Positions 23,622 to 36,200 of a DNA stretch of 64,000 nt are shown piece by piece. The translations under genes and the position numbers were made by a program. The stretch's first letter is position 1; each line of letters opens with the position of its first letter. The DNA lies in NCBI GenBank assembly GCA_024362935.1, contig JANCRA010000016.1:19327165-19391164 (forward strand). The letters are read 5' to 3'. The DNA is from Setophaga petechia (taxonomy: Eukaryota; Chordata; Aves; Passeriformes; Parulidae). The notes beneath the pieces were generated by a model. That model made no database searches. It had not been told where the DNA came from and worked only from the letters and a program-made list of their open reading frames with translations.

Positions 23622-26600
23622 AATTCCTAACCAAAAAACTGACTTCAACCACATGCATAGCACCTTTAATTACTACCAACACTAAGTAACAACTGAAAAA
23701 TTACACTGGGTAGTTGTAGAAAATAATTTACAATATTTGAAAATGGGAAAGAGAAAAAAATTACTTAAAGTAACAAAAAATGACAGTGTTGTCATATTAA
23801 AGCAGCTTGACCTCTCTGACGTTGCTCCCTAAGGACCTTCTGCAGCAGCAGGCAAAAAGCCAAGGCAGGAAATGCAGGCTGCAAAAAAGAGAAAGCTGAC
23901 AGCATGCAGGTGATGAACAATTCAAGTGTGCTAGAAGGAAGCAATGGAGCTCACTGCAGACAACAGCCAGGACCACAACAATTGCAGTGGTTTGGAGAAA
24001 AAGAGGAGGCAGAGGCAGCTGCAGCATTAGAAGAATCAAATAAAGGCTGAGACATCCCAGCATCTTTCCTCAATTTACCTCAAACAAAATTCCTGTTTAA
24101 AGATGACCCAAGTATGGACTTAAGCAGTTTAAAAATTTTACATTAGAGCAACAACTGCAATGAAAATGCAGGGTTTGTTTTCTTTTTTTTTTTCTCCTGC
24201 ATAAATGGCAGGATGGCTGAACTCCTGGTAAACTAAACAGAAGCTCACAATAATGAGATCAGGGTTCAGATAGAACCTGACAGTGACAAATCTGTCCTGA
24301 CAAGTTTGCAGACACCTTTCTTTTAACCACATTCCCTGGAGGAGAGAGGCTGAGTCAAATCCCCAGATGGTTTGGAGGAGTCAAAGTGAACAGTTAAAAA
24401 CCAAGGGGCCTCTCACTGAGTGTAAACTGAGTAAATGTAAATCCTACTGAGTTTTCTATCTGGTGAACACTGAATTTGATCCCTCAGTGCTTGTAATAAG
24501 GAAGAAAAGCTGCAGACATTTATTCTGCCTACTTTTCCTCATTCAGCTCAGCCACTGACAGCCAAGCAGTGTTGCTGGAACTTTAGATCAACAAATCCCT
24601 ACAGTTTTAACTTCACAGACTGTACATCACCACATTAGCTGTCCTGAAAGTAACCCAAGTGTATCATCAAAGCTCAATTCACAGAAACATAGAGAAGAGC
24701 TACAGTCAGTGAGAAATGCAAAATTCATTTGTCAGAAATTGTATATATATTTGTTTTCCACAGCACTAATGCATATTTGATTTTTTTCTATTTACTCCCC
24801 TGACCACCCTCTAAATGAGCACATGTTACCCTCCTGACACCACTCATGAACTTCAAATCACTTGAGCCACTTGAAGACAACAGCAGCATAATTTGAAACA
24901 CTTTACTTCACAGAAAAAACACCTGAATGCCCAAGAGAGTACCCCAGGCTGTACTGCCATTTCCCATGGAATCCTGATACAATTTCCCTGCCCCTGGTCC
25001 CTTGCTGAGGTTCTAAGATGCCTTTACCCATGGATGCAGGAGATGTGTGCTAACAGGCAGGCACTGGAAGCACTGAAAGCAGGGATGTGGCACATGCAGC
25101 AAGGCAATGTGCCCACAAGGAGTCAAAGGCAGCTCTTCACTGAGAATTGAAGGATATTTTCCAGAGGAACTCAGTTTACTCCAGTCTGCTCCTCTCCACC
25201 CTGACACCCAACAGCCTCTGTGGCCTGTTCCTGCACAGATTTTTTGGTCCCACACTCCAAGCACATCACTGTGTCACCTATTTAATCCTCCCCAGTAAAC
25301 AAACACTCCTCCTTTACTGCTGTCACCTAGAACAGATCTCTGCAGGGCCCAAGCAAAAGCAGGGTGGAAGGAATTCAGTTTCAGCTATTCTGGCATGACT
25401 GTTACAGAAGAAAGACAAACAGGATGCCAATGAACACCCCAGGGATGACAGCACCTTCTGGAACTAGCCCCTCTTAGGTCTAGATCTGCAATTAGAATTC
25501 AGTCTGGTATTTTATAATCCACTTCAAAATGAGAGATATCTCATCATTTAGTGAAAGCAAAAGAATTCAAATAAAAAACTCATCACACAACATCTGCACA
25601 CATAATTGCTAAACAGGAAGCTTGCTTTGGTTTGCATAGTACCTTAATAAACTGCACACTGGATTTTTGAGGTGCTAGCATTTGTAAATCCCAACTGCAA
25701 AAGAAAATTAAGATTCCAAGTAAACAAAAGCAACTTGTTCTGCAATTTACACTGAGCTTTCTTGCAAGAACCTTATAAAAGTACACATTAACTTGTTTAA
25801 CTAGGAAGGGAAAATATTTTTTCATGACCAAACATATCCATGGTTATGCTGCAGAGTCTGCTAGGTTTAGAGTTTTCTAAAAGTTTCCCAAGGCTTTTAA
25901 AGGATCTGATCACTGCAGCTGTTTATGAAGTTCCCACCCATCAGAGAAGAATTGCAGAAATATGAAAGCAGTCCTAAGCTGCAGAGCAAGTTCTCCCAGA
26001 GCAGCAGTGGCCCTGCAGAAGGTGAGAGCCCAGCTCTGGGCACTCAAACTGTGACACAGGGGCACAGCAGCTCCAGAGCCCTTCCACACATGGAAACGTT
26101 TGTTCTGCAGGATAAAAGGGAATATGCAAAAGGCACTCCCATTTCTTGAAAATCTCTGAAGTCTCAAGTATCATACTCCACTAGTATGTTCTTTCTCTTA
26201 CATAATTTCAGGCAGAAACTTGTTTTCTATAATGTTGAGCACTTGAACTCCAGAAAGTACAACTTTAACTCTGTTCCCATCTCTTATCTAAACAAGATCT
26301 TTCTTTAAAGGACCCTTGATGAAAAGGCTCTACAGACCATAGATGGGTGTGAGTAATTCTTTTCAACTATTTCAAATATCAGTCAATGACCACCCAAATA
26401 CTGGAAGCTGTTTAGAGCTTTTCCTTCTGTTAGCTGCATTTCTAAATGCTATATTCCTCAAACTCCAGGAAAAGAACTATGTTATAGTGATAATAAAAGC
26501 ACTGACAATATAAAACCAGATTTTTCACTCTACACTATGTATCATTAGGGTTTACACTATGTATCATTGTGGGATTTACAGTCCCAGCATACTTGGTAGC

Positions 26601-28383
26601 TCCTCAGACTTTTGGAGGAGCTCCTGAAATATTTAAGCTTTCCTTCTGTCTCCCCTTAGCTATTAAATGTATCTCACCCATTTAGTTAACTTGCTCAAAA
26701 CAGATATTTTAAGCTCAATATTTCCTTACACATTTTCAAAAGATATTTAACTTCTCATCATTTACATATGAAGATAACAGCTTCTGACACATTCTGAAAT
26801 TAATTGGCTAGAACTGCTTATCTATTCATTTGAAGTATGGAAAGCATATACAAAGAAAAAATATTTGATAGAAAAGAACATTTAAACTAGAATTCTCTCT
26901 CACTATTTCCTACCTCTGGAAAAAGGCTTTCTCTAGAAGCCAGATCTCAGAAAACATCAGAAAACTTATCAATCAACTCTGAAGAGATATGCCTGATTAC
27001 CAAGTATCACTTAAGTTCAATATCATCTTCAAAATCATACAAATTGGACTGGTTTTTTTTGAGAACAACACAAATAATCTAAGGGAGAAAAAGCAGAGAG
27101 GTAGACAACTCTGGAATAACAGTAGCAGGAAGAAGAATTCTGCTGCAGTGTGGACAGGTACAAAAGGCCCTCCTGCTGTCTAGGAGGGTCAGAGGAAGTG
27201 AAGCAGAGTGCACAGAGTTGAGATAAAATGCACATCATTTTATACCTGATTCAACTGTGACTTGTTAAATACCAAAACAAGAATAAAGCCTTAGCTTTAA
27301 GTTCAGGACAAATATTTCAAGGCTTTTTTCAAGGGGTCTTTCCCTACTGTTAGAAAAGGCAGTAATCCTTGGAACCCCTTTAGCTTTACAGCCAGCACCC
27401 ATTTCTCACAAGCCTTACATTCCTTCAAACAGGAACTGACACAACTTTCTACAACTCAATAGTATTGGAGTTTTCCTGATTAGGCTGCTTAAACTGGCTC
27501 TGCATCTTAGATGACAATATTTTGTGAGCAGTTCTTTCTTACAAAAAGAACCTTTGGAATAATCTTTGACCAATGAAACCTGTCAGCACAAGAACCCTAC
27601 AGCAGAAGTTGCACATTTTGTAGCTGCTCACATCCAGCCCCCAACCCTATCTGCAACAAAGCCAGCCTGGCAGCAGCACACAGACACAGAACCTGGGGCT
27701 GGAGGAGGTTTTTGAAGAAGCTGAACAATAACATATTGGCAAATTTCCTGGAACTGAATCTGAACAGAAGTCAAGGACGCTGTGGGGTTGGAGCCCTGAC
27801 CCCAACACAGAATGCTCAGGCTGCAGCTCAGGGCTGCCCTAAACCAGCCCTCACAAGCCAAAGCCAGGCTGGGAAGCTCTGCCTGAACAGTAACTCCATT
27901 GTTGGACTGACCAGGCAGTGGAGATTGGCTTCAGTTGGGCTCCCCCTCTGCAGGAGAGGCCATTTTATCATACTCTGTCCTCCTTCTTAAAAGCCAGCAT
28001 AATTAAGCCTTTAAATAAATTAATCTTGAAGCTTTTAAGAGTTACTCTACATAGATACATAATGAGACAAGGAAAGAAAGTAAATGATACTTTTTTTCTC
28101 TTAGCTGTTTCCAAATCTGGAACAGAAGAGGCAAAACCTCATGGCAGGAGCTGTGACCATTGATGGACACAGAGCAGCAGCCCCAAGCAGCAGAGATGAA
28201 CATCAGCAGGGCAGGAAGCAGCTGAAACAATCCTCAGGGGTGAAAATTCCACCAAATCACAGTGGTTGCACTTCAAAATCAAGTCAGTATTCAGACAATT
28301 AAATATAACTAACACTGAGAATCAACTGTACTGACAGAAGCCATGCCAGTGGAGACAGGAAGGGCAGCAGGAGAAGAAAATTA
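23622..28383. other. Non-coding stretch, no gene seen
   Basis: Unique AT-rich sequence. A TACACTATGTATCATT direct repeat occurs twice near 26530-26570. No gene, RNA gene or recognised mobile element. Confidence 0.55.
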
Positions 28384-28614
28384 ATTTTATTTACACTTGA
28401 ATGTTCCTGTGTCCAAAAATGGCCTCAAAAATACTGGGGAAACTAAATTACCATGCCAAAGAGGAAAAAAAAATACAAAAATTCAAAATTCAAATTTAAA
28501 AAATTCACTTTATTTACACTTGAATGTTCTTGTGTCCAAAAATGGCCTCAAAAAAATACTGGGGAAACTAAATTACCATGCCAAAGAGAAAAAAAAAAGA
28601 ACAAAAATTCAAAA
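28384..28614. repeat. 123-bp tandem dimer with A-rich junctions
   Basis: TTTATTTACACTTGAATGTT starts at 28386 and again at 28509, each followed by TGTGTCCAAAAATGGCCTC and ACTGGGGAAACTAAATTACC and an A-rich tail. The copies differ by few substitutions and A-run length changes. Confidence 0.92.
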
Positions 28615-29930
28615 GCTGAAACACTTGTCACATGATGAAGAAGCCTTCGTTTTCAGAGCAAGGTAACTGACGAAAACATCAACAGATTCTCCCAAAGGGA
28701 GATGTGCAGTTTCCCATCACATTTGAATCACATTTGACTGAAGGATTTTCATGTTTCTGCCTCCTCTAATAGTAAATTCAGGCAATGATAAAAAATATTC
28801 CAGCATTTCCCATTTCTGAACTATGACAGTATGAAATCCTGGCCACAAAAACCAGGTTTTTTTCAGTTCAGATATTTCTCTAGAACCCAATTACTGCAGC
28901 ATGACAGATGTTTGGAGTACTATGCAGTGTTTATTATGGCACTCCCAGCAAGGAGAACCTAATGAATTGCTCAAAAAATCCCCAAACTTTCTTTCATTGT
29001 TCTAGCAAAAACATTCTCAATTTTCCATTCCTCTACAGATAATACCATTTCCTCCAGAGTAGTTATTCAAATATGATATTCCTTGTTTTATCCACAACTT
29101 TACAACAAAAAAACAAATTTCAAAGCAGCAAAGGCACCCAAGTAGTCCCCTGAGGCTGCTGATTAGGGACCCAGTCTCAGGGGTGTGAAATGGGAGATGC
29201 AGTGATAAATTCATCTGTTCAGCATGGAAATCACAGTGGTGATGGCACAGTTTGCATGTCCCTGAACCACCAAGGCCTTTCAGCCTTTACCTGCTGCAGA
29301 GGTGGCCAAAAGGGGACCAGAAAAGGCAAAAGAACTCACTGAGCATGAGATCAGTGGGGAAATCAATCAGCTGCTGCAGCCACAGTGCCTCAGCTCCTGA
29401 GGCAGCTCAGACCCTGGGCACAAACACCAGACTGGCAGAAATGGCACCAGGACACTCCCTGGGCATCCCCAAGGATGCTGCTGGGTGACACTGCTCCTTT
29501 CCAAACGAAGGAACTGTAACAAAATGTACCACAACACAAACCTTCCTGGGCATTTACCATGGACCAGCAGACAAATAACTCCTGGGAATAACTGACATGC
29601 CAACAACACTGAGATGAGGTGGAGCAACACACACACACCATGTCCTGGCAAAGACAAAAGTTCCTCGTGGCAACTCCAGACTGTCAAATTAAATCTGATC
29701 ACACTGTTATTCTGAATACTTTATAGTGTTCCTCCTCCTGTTGATACAATTTTATAGGTTATGCAAATATTTTGCCTAAGATGGTAAGACTGTAAGGAAG
29801 ATAGATACATTAAAAGAATCTTTTCTGTTCTTTTTTCATTTAATATTTTAAGGGATGCAGATGTAAAATACAGTTCTAAGACAGCAGTGCCTAAACTCTG
29901 ATTACTGATCAGCTAAGGCTAAGAATAAAA
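28615..29930. other. Non-coding stretch, no gene seen
   Basis: Overlapping minus-strand frames at 29367-29702 (111 and 83 codons) are open in more than one phase and match nothing known to me. Confidence 0.5.
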
Positions 29931-29936
29931 GCTAAG

Positions 29937-30261
29937 TGTGGATAGTTTTTTACTGAGACACAGTCCATGGGAAAAGTAACGTGAGAAAGTATCTGAGAAA
30001 GGAACAGCTGGCTAATTCAAGGCCATGGTTTCTTTGAGCAAGAAGTTGTTTGGTAAATTATGTGATAACAGGAGGTAAAAAAGAAGCCACAAACATCTTG
30101 AGAAAAGGTGGGATTGACTTTTTATAGCTGACCAATAGTGAGCTATAATTTTGCAATATGCATGAACCTTATTATTGTGATAATAAAAATGTTCCTGTTA
30201 ATCAGTAAAGTTGAGATTTGTCTGCATTAGAGGATGAGCAAGTCTCCCGTCCACCTTGTCA
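29937..30261 (+). mobile_element. Solo LTR, second family, + strand
   Basis: This 325-bp element starts TGTGGATAGTTTTTTACTGA and ends CCACCTTGTCA. GCTAAG at 29931-29936 and GCTAAG at 30262-30267 form an exact 6-bp target-site duplication. Inside are TTTTTATAGC (TATA-like), GACCAATAG (CCAAT-like) and an AATAAAAATG polyadenylation signal near 30183. The same family is inserted on the minus strand at 10482-10810. No internal retroviral genes. Confidence 0.92.
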
Positions 30262-30269
30262 GCTAAGAA

Positions 30270-33200
30270 TAAAATAAATGCTGGCACCAGCCACTTGTTT
30301 TGCCAGGTTTCTCACTCTGACTGGTGCTATCTGGCTTTGAGGTATGCAGAGCATTAAATGCCAGTAAAATATTCCCCCATACCATTTGTGCCTCCTGGTT
30401 CCTTCCTGCCAGTCTGGGATCTCTGAATAATGGAGCAGCTCTACAGGACAGTCTAGCAGCAAGCAAGACTCAGATGTTAACTCACATCAGAGCACTGTTG
30501 TGGGGAGAAAAACACTTCAAACACTTTACCTAAGCTGAGAGTGTGTGAAAGAAACAGCCTGTTATGACACTGCTTTGCAAAATGACAGCCACACCAAGCC
30601 AAATAACAGAAAAACTTGAATAACTTGACTTGTGGCAGCAAAGCAACCACGTTTCAGTCCTTCAGAGTAAAGTTAATAACAAACTGGGGCAGCTCAAATT
30701 GCAGAACTGAGCTGGAATGACCTGACAGCAGCAACTGCTGCCCAAACACACACGAGCTACAGCAAACCCACACATTTGATCAATGCTTCCAAGAAAGGCC
30801 ATATCAGAGAGGTGTGGGGAAGAAATTCCTGATAGATAATTTTAATATTTGCAGTGTCACTATTTCTATCACCCAACACTTACTTGCAGACAAGGTATCT
30901 TTATTTTCAAGATATTTGTGATCAAACACTACAGCCAATCAGCAATGCTTCAAGCAGTGACTGTTTCTGAGCCCAGCTTCTCTTTAAATGCCATTTGTCC
31001 TCATTGACATCCATGAACCTGAAGGCCAAAGTCTGAGACTGTCAAAAACTACAATATTTTTGCCAAATCATACCAGAGTACCTTTATGAAATGCCAATTT
31101 TTACATATTTATAAAAATCCCATATTTCATTCTCATGCAACTCATCAATTCAGCATTGGAATATTTAGGCCAAACTTCACACAGCAAACTAAGCAAAGAA
31201 TTACACTAGAGCCAGTAGAGTAAATATTGCAATCCTAAAAGGGTTTTTAGTCTTTGTGAGTGTTATAACACTGATTCTAAAATGTTAATTTGAGAAGAAA
31301 TGTATCTTCCACAACTAAAGTGCTTCTTCATGGACCTCATCTCCCTTTCAAATCACTAAAATTCACATTATGCAAGTCTAACAAACACTTCTCACTTTAA
31401 TACTTGCCCTTGAAACTTTCAACATGTTCACAAAGTTAAAAGAATTGCAATGTTTTAAACAGGATTTAGAAGGTGCTGATGGTGTTATCCAGTGATGCAA
31501 ACACAAAACCAACCCTGAATATGCACACAGATACACAGGCCCCCCTTTAGTCCTGCCTGGCTCCACTGCTCCCAGCCTCAGGAATGAACATGCCACTACA
31601 ATATATTGTTAGAGGCTGCAAGCATTCATTTACAAGTGCTTAACTTTCCACAAAAAAAAAAAAAAAAATTATCTAGGAAATGAAATCATTTGTTGGTCTT
31701 GAAACCCCAGCAGCTGCCACTGCCATTCACTGCAGTGCTGCTGCTCTCCAGGCAGTGCAGCCAAACCCTCCCAAAGACATCAGATATTCCCAGCATGAGC
31801 TCCTGCCCTTCAATTCACAACCCTACACCTACTGAGGGTAATGCACAAAACTAATAGAAAATATTAGCTTTTTGCCCTTTGATTACAAGAAAATAAAGTG
31901 CATCAATAGCTTTCCTTTAGTTTCAAGGCTCAGTAGAAAGAGGTGCTTCATAAACAGGTACAAGTTATTTTAAATCATTTCATCTCAAGAGTTTACAGAT
32001 AAGGGAAATGCTAATCTTATTTAAGAAAACTGAAGCCATGCCAGAAATAATTAGGGATCCAAAACAAACCTCCACTATAATCTATTGTTAGGTATCCATC
32101 TTACCCAAGCTCTTACTGGAATGCTCCTGTGCCTGTTGCCACCAGCAACCTCACTTTATTCCAGAACTGCTGGCCTGTCAGGGATTTTAGTGAAAAAGCA
32201 CCTCAAACATCAAATGCCAGCTTGAATTCTGAGGTCTCAGCACTGCAACTGTAAGACTTGAGCAATCTCTGGATGGGAGCTTGGGAGAACACAACACAGC
32301 CAGCACTGTTGTGGCACTGGGTGAACTTGCTGCACCCTTGGGGAATTTTTACAAGACTAGCTGTGCCCAAAATGGAAATTACAATCCCTGTATTTTTGAG
32401 ATACAGAATGTAGTATTGTGCTACAAAATTCCACAAGGACTACTCAGAGGTGCCTTCTGCTGTGTATGTAGTGCCCATTGCAGATCAGGGATCAGGAAGG
32501 ACCTGCAGTCAATCTGCACTTCAATATTAGCAGCACACCAAGCAGAGCAGAATTCAGACTCTTTCTATGACATCTGGGTTGAATTAAAAGATGCTTCAAT
32601 CTGTGCATGTCCAAATCCTTGCAGTGTTGAGTAAAAACTCCTGCTCAGACCCAGCTTTCAAATGGTTACATAGTCAGGAAAAGAACACATTGCCATAGAG
32701 ATACACACTGAATAGAGCTAAGCTGGTCACTCAAAAACCATCAGAGCCCTCTCAGATAGAGCACACAAAGCTGATTCCATTTCCATGCAGATCAGCTTGT
32801 GAATTACATTTCATACATCCTCCCAGACTGATAATTATACAAAAATTCTGGTCTTTTACTGCTTCCTTCAAAAACAAAAATGTAACAAATAGCTGATGGT
32901 GGTTAATACTTCTAAATCTGATGATCTAAATTGCCCCAAAATTATGCCTGTCTCAGGAAATAGTTAATGTTCTGCCAAGACAATTTTAACTTACTAACAA
33001 GAACACATTCCACAATCTTCTTCACTTTCATACAGGACAAAATACCCAATTTATGCATGGCACATGTGAAGAGTGGCCTTGGCTGCAGCAGAACAGCTTT
33101 GCAAAGAGCAGCAGATGAAGCTGAGCAGCTTCCTTCATGAACTGAGGAGCACAGGAAAACCCACAACATAGCTGCTGCCTAATCTCAACAACTGAAAGTA

Positions 33201-36200
33201 CAATCACCACTCATAACCTACTTGTGTCAATCACAGAGAAGCTGAACCAGACAAAGCTGGTTTTAGTTTGTCTGACATGAGCAAAAGGATGGGAAAGGAT
33301 TGACATGAGCCCATAACAGATGATGTTTTTCAAACTAATTCTGCCTTCACCACAGTTTTGTTGTCCTGTTTTGGGAAATGACATTAAACTACTCATGTCA
33401 AATCCATTTAACCAGCACTTGAAGTCAGAGGCCAAGCCTGCCCTCATTCTCCCTTCAAAACTAGGTTATAGTGATGTACAAAATAATGGAATATCACTAA
33501 TTATGCCCTGCCAGGCATACAGAGCTTTTTGCACTGCTTTACAGGAGCTGTTTTTCCATGCAACCCACCAGAAACCTTTGATTAAGAATTCTCTTGTCCA
33601 GTGGCACTCCTGACAAGATCAAGCATCAATTGTATGATCATATCCTAAATGATCAAATGCTTCCTCCCAACACATTCACATAATTCAGAGTTGAAGATAT
33701 AAACAGTGTGAGTTGAACTGGGGTGTAAACTGCACACCAATACCAACCTGCATTTGGCCAAAAATGCATTTTAATCAGATAACTGATCAGCTACTGAGAT
33801 ACACAACATATATAATTAAATGGTTGAGAACAGTTAGCACTTCTAGTATCAAATTAGGGTATATTTTCACTAACACTCTGTAGAACTGATTTTTAAAATT
33901 ATTTTTAAATGTACTCTTAAAGAAAGAGCACACATCAAAACATGACTCAGATGTTTTGCCATTTATTTCAAGTGCTTTCCTTCCACAACAGTACCAGAAC
34001 CACAGCCCTCTAAGAGAAAGCACTGTGAACAAAGAAAAAGGGTTGTCCTTTCAAGTTGTCCTATACACAATATTTTTTTCCTTCAAATTTCAGGCACAGT
34101 AGTGTTTCACCATTAACAGCTCCTCCTGATTCAGCAGAGCCCAAAGGAACACATGAGGCACACAAATGAGCACGTGGGCACTGTTTAAATACATATTGTG
34201 GCATCTCTAACTCCACCAACTAAAAAAGAAACAAAAAGAATTGTACCAGAGCAATGTTACCTGTTTATGACCTCAAGCACCCAGTTTTTGGAATGCAACT
34301 CCATTTGTTGCAGCATGCTGAGGGCTGGAAGTCACAGAGCACTCATTGTAAGGCATGGCTTCAACCAAAATAGAAAGCCATGAATGGGGCTGGACAGCAG
34401 GGGAATCCCCTTCCTTTTACTGCTATTTATAACTGAGGGCAAGTAAGGTCATTGCCAATTTCACAGGCAGTTCTTAAAGCAACTTCTGCTGCAGGGAAGG
34501 AGGAAAAAAAATGAAAGGTACAAGTATTCCAAACATAACATTCTTAGGGTTCATCTGCCAGCAAGACACACTGATCATTTCTACAACACAAATTAGTAAC
34601 AGAAAACATTTAGTGTTCTGTGTAGAACATTTATTTTAATGCCAAATGCAGTGAACTTGGAAGCACCTGGCACTGAAATAAGGAGTAAACAAGGAAAACT
34701 AATACTAGTTTTCTCACAGCTTTTCAGCTGAAAGGAAGACTCAATTTTGCATTGGCTGGGCTCATTTGACAATTTGGTTTGGCTGCAAGTGTGCTCCACC
34801 AAGCAGACTTCACTCCTCAGAAAGAATTTCCTTCAAAAGGAATTTCCAGTTTCTAGTTCAACCCAAAAAACTGATATACATAACTTGCTTTCACACAACT
34901 AAAGTATCAAAACACACAGTTGATTAAAACTTCTGTCCCACTGTTAGACAGAATCTCTCCTAACACTCTCTAACTCACTTAAATTTAAAATAATGAATAT
35001 AATAATGCTTTCAAACTTTGAAAGTTCATGAGAAGAACACTGGAAGTCAAACAAGTCTTCTGTTAATACAGTGCCCAAATAGTTTTCAGCTCTATCTCCA
35101 TCAAGCAGACAGATATTGTACTAGAGTCCACTTAAGCTACTGATTTCAGGAAAAACTGAAGGGTGGTCAGCAGAACAGTTAATCCCATCAGGAAGCTTGT
35201 TTGTAGATATTGAAAATTCCCCAAGAATGCACACAAGAGACTGTAAAACAGGTTTTTTGCACTGCTGGATGGGCCAGGGATTCATCACAATCACAACAGA
35301 CAGTGGGGAGCTCTGCATTCTCTTTGATCACCTGAAGCAGGAAACAATCCTTGGAACCATATTTACCTAATACAGAAACCTGATGAGAATTCTCTTCTTG
35401 AAAGTTGGCATCAAAAGTTTCACTGCTGATTAAAGGCTGTCATAAACTAACAGCATATCAATATAACTTCACTTGAAATGAAACAAAAGGGTTTCCAGCA
35501 CAAAATACACATGAAATTATACAAACTGTTGATGAGATTCTCTTTCAAACATGGGCCAGCAGCTGGACACTGGCTGAATTAGCACCCTCCTGTGCAGAGT
35601 TGACATGCCCCAAGCCTTTTGAAAACTGTGCTGAAGGAAAAGATGACAAGCCACCAAGATCAGCACCTCCAGCTCCCCAGGATTTTCTGTGTCACACCCA
35701 CAGCAAGGGCAGATCCCTCACTGCTGCATGTCAAAACCCAGCCCTCCATGTGCTGTGATGCAAGATTCAATAAACACCAGTACAGGAATGAGACCCCTAT
35801 TTTCACACAGAACAGACAACCTGAGAAGAAAACAGCATTAATGACAGCTGCTCAATATGGATGATGTGCTTTGTGAGGCTGGAATAGAGTTGGTTACTTG
35901 GTAACAAACATTTCTTGCAAGATTTGGCATTAGATATTTGTTGCCAAACATATCCCACACTTCAAAACAAGGGTTCTCTTTAGGGTTAGCAGCAGGCAAC
36001 TGGAAAAGATGTTCCCTATTAAGAGCAGCTGAGGAGGAACCAAAGAAAAGCAAATGTCTGTCCTGAAACCTGACAGCTCCAAACAAAGAGCTGCTTCTTC
36101 CAGAGGGCAAGTGGGAGCTGGACACAGGAAATTATTTTTATGGTATTCATCCCAAGTGTTGAAACCCAAACCTTGCAAGAGGGACACTTTTTTTTCCCCA

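Noticed and set aside
32281..32634. 117-codon + frame
   Set aside because: Longest non-repeat frame in its region, but unrecognised, without splice or start context, and of a length expected by chance over 64 kb in six frames.
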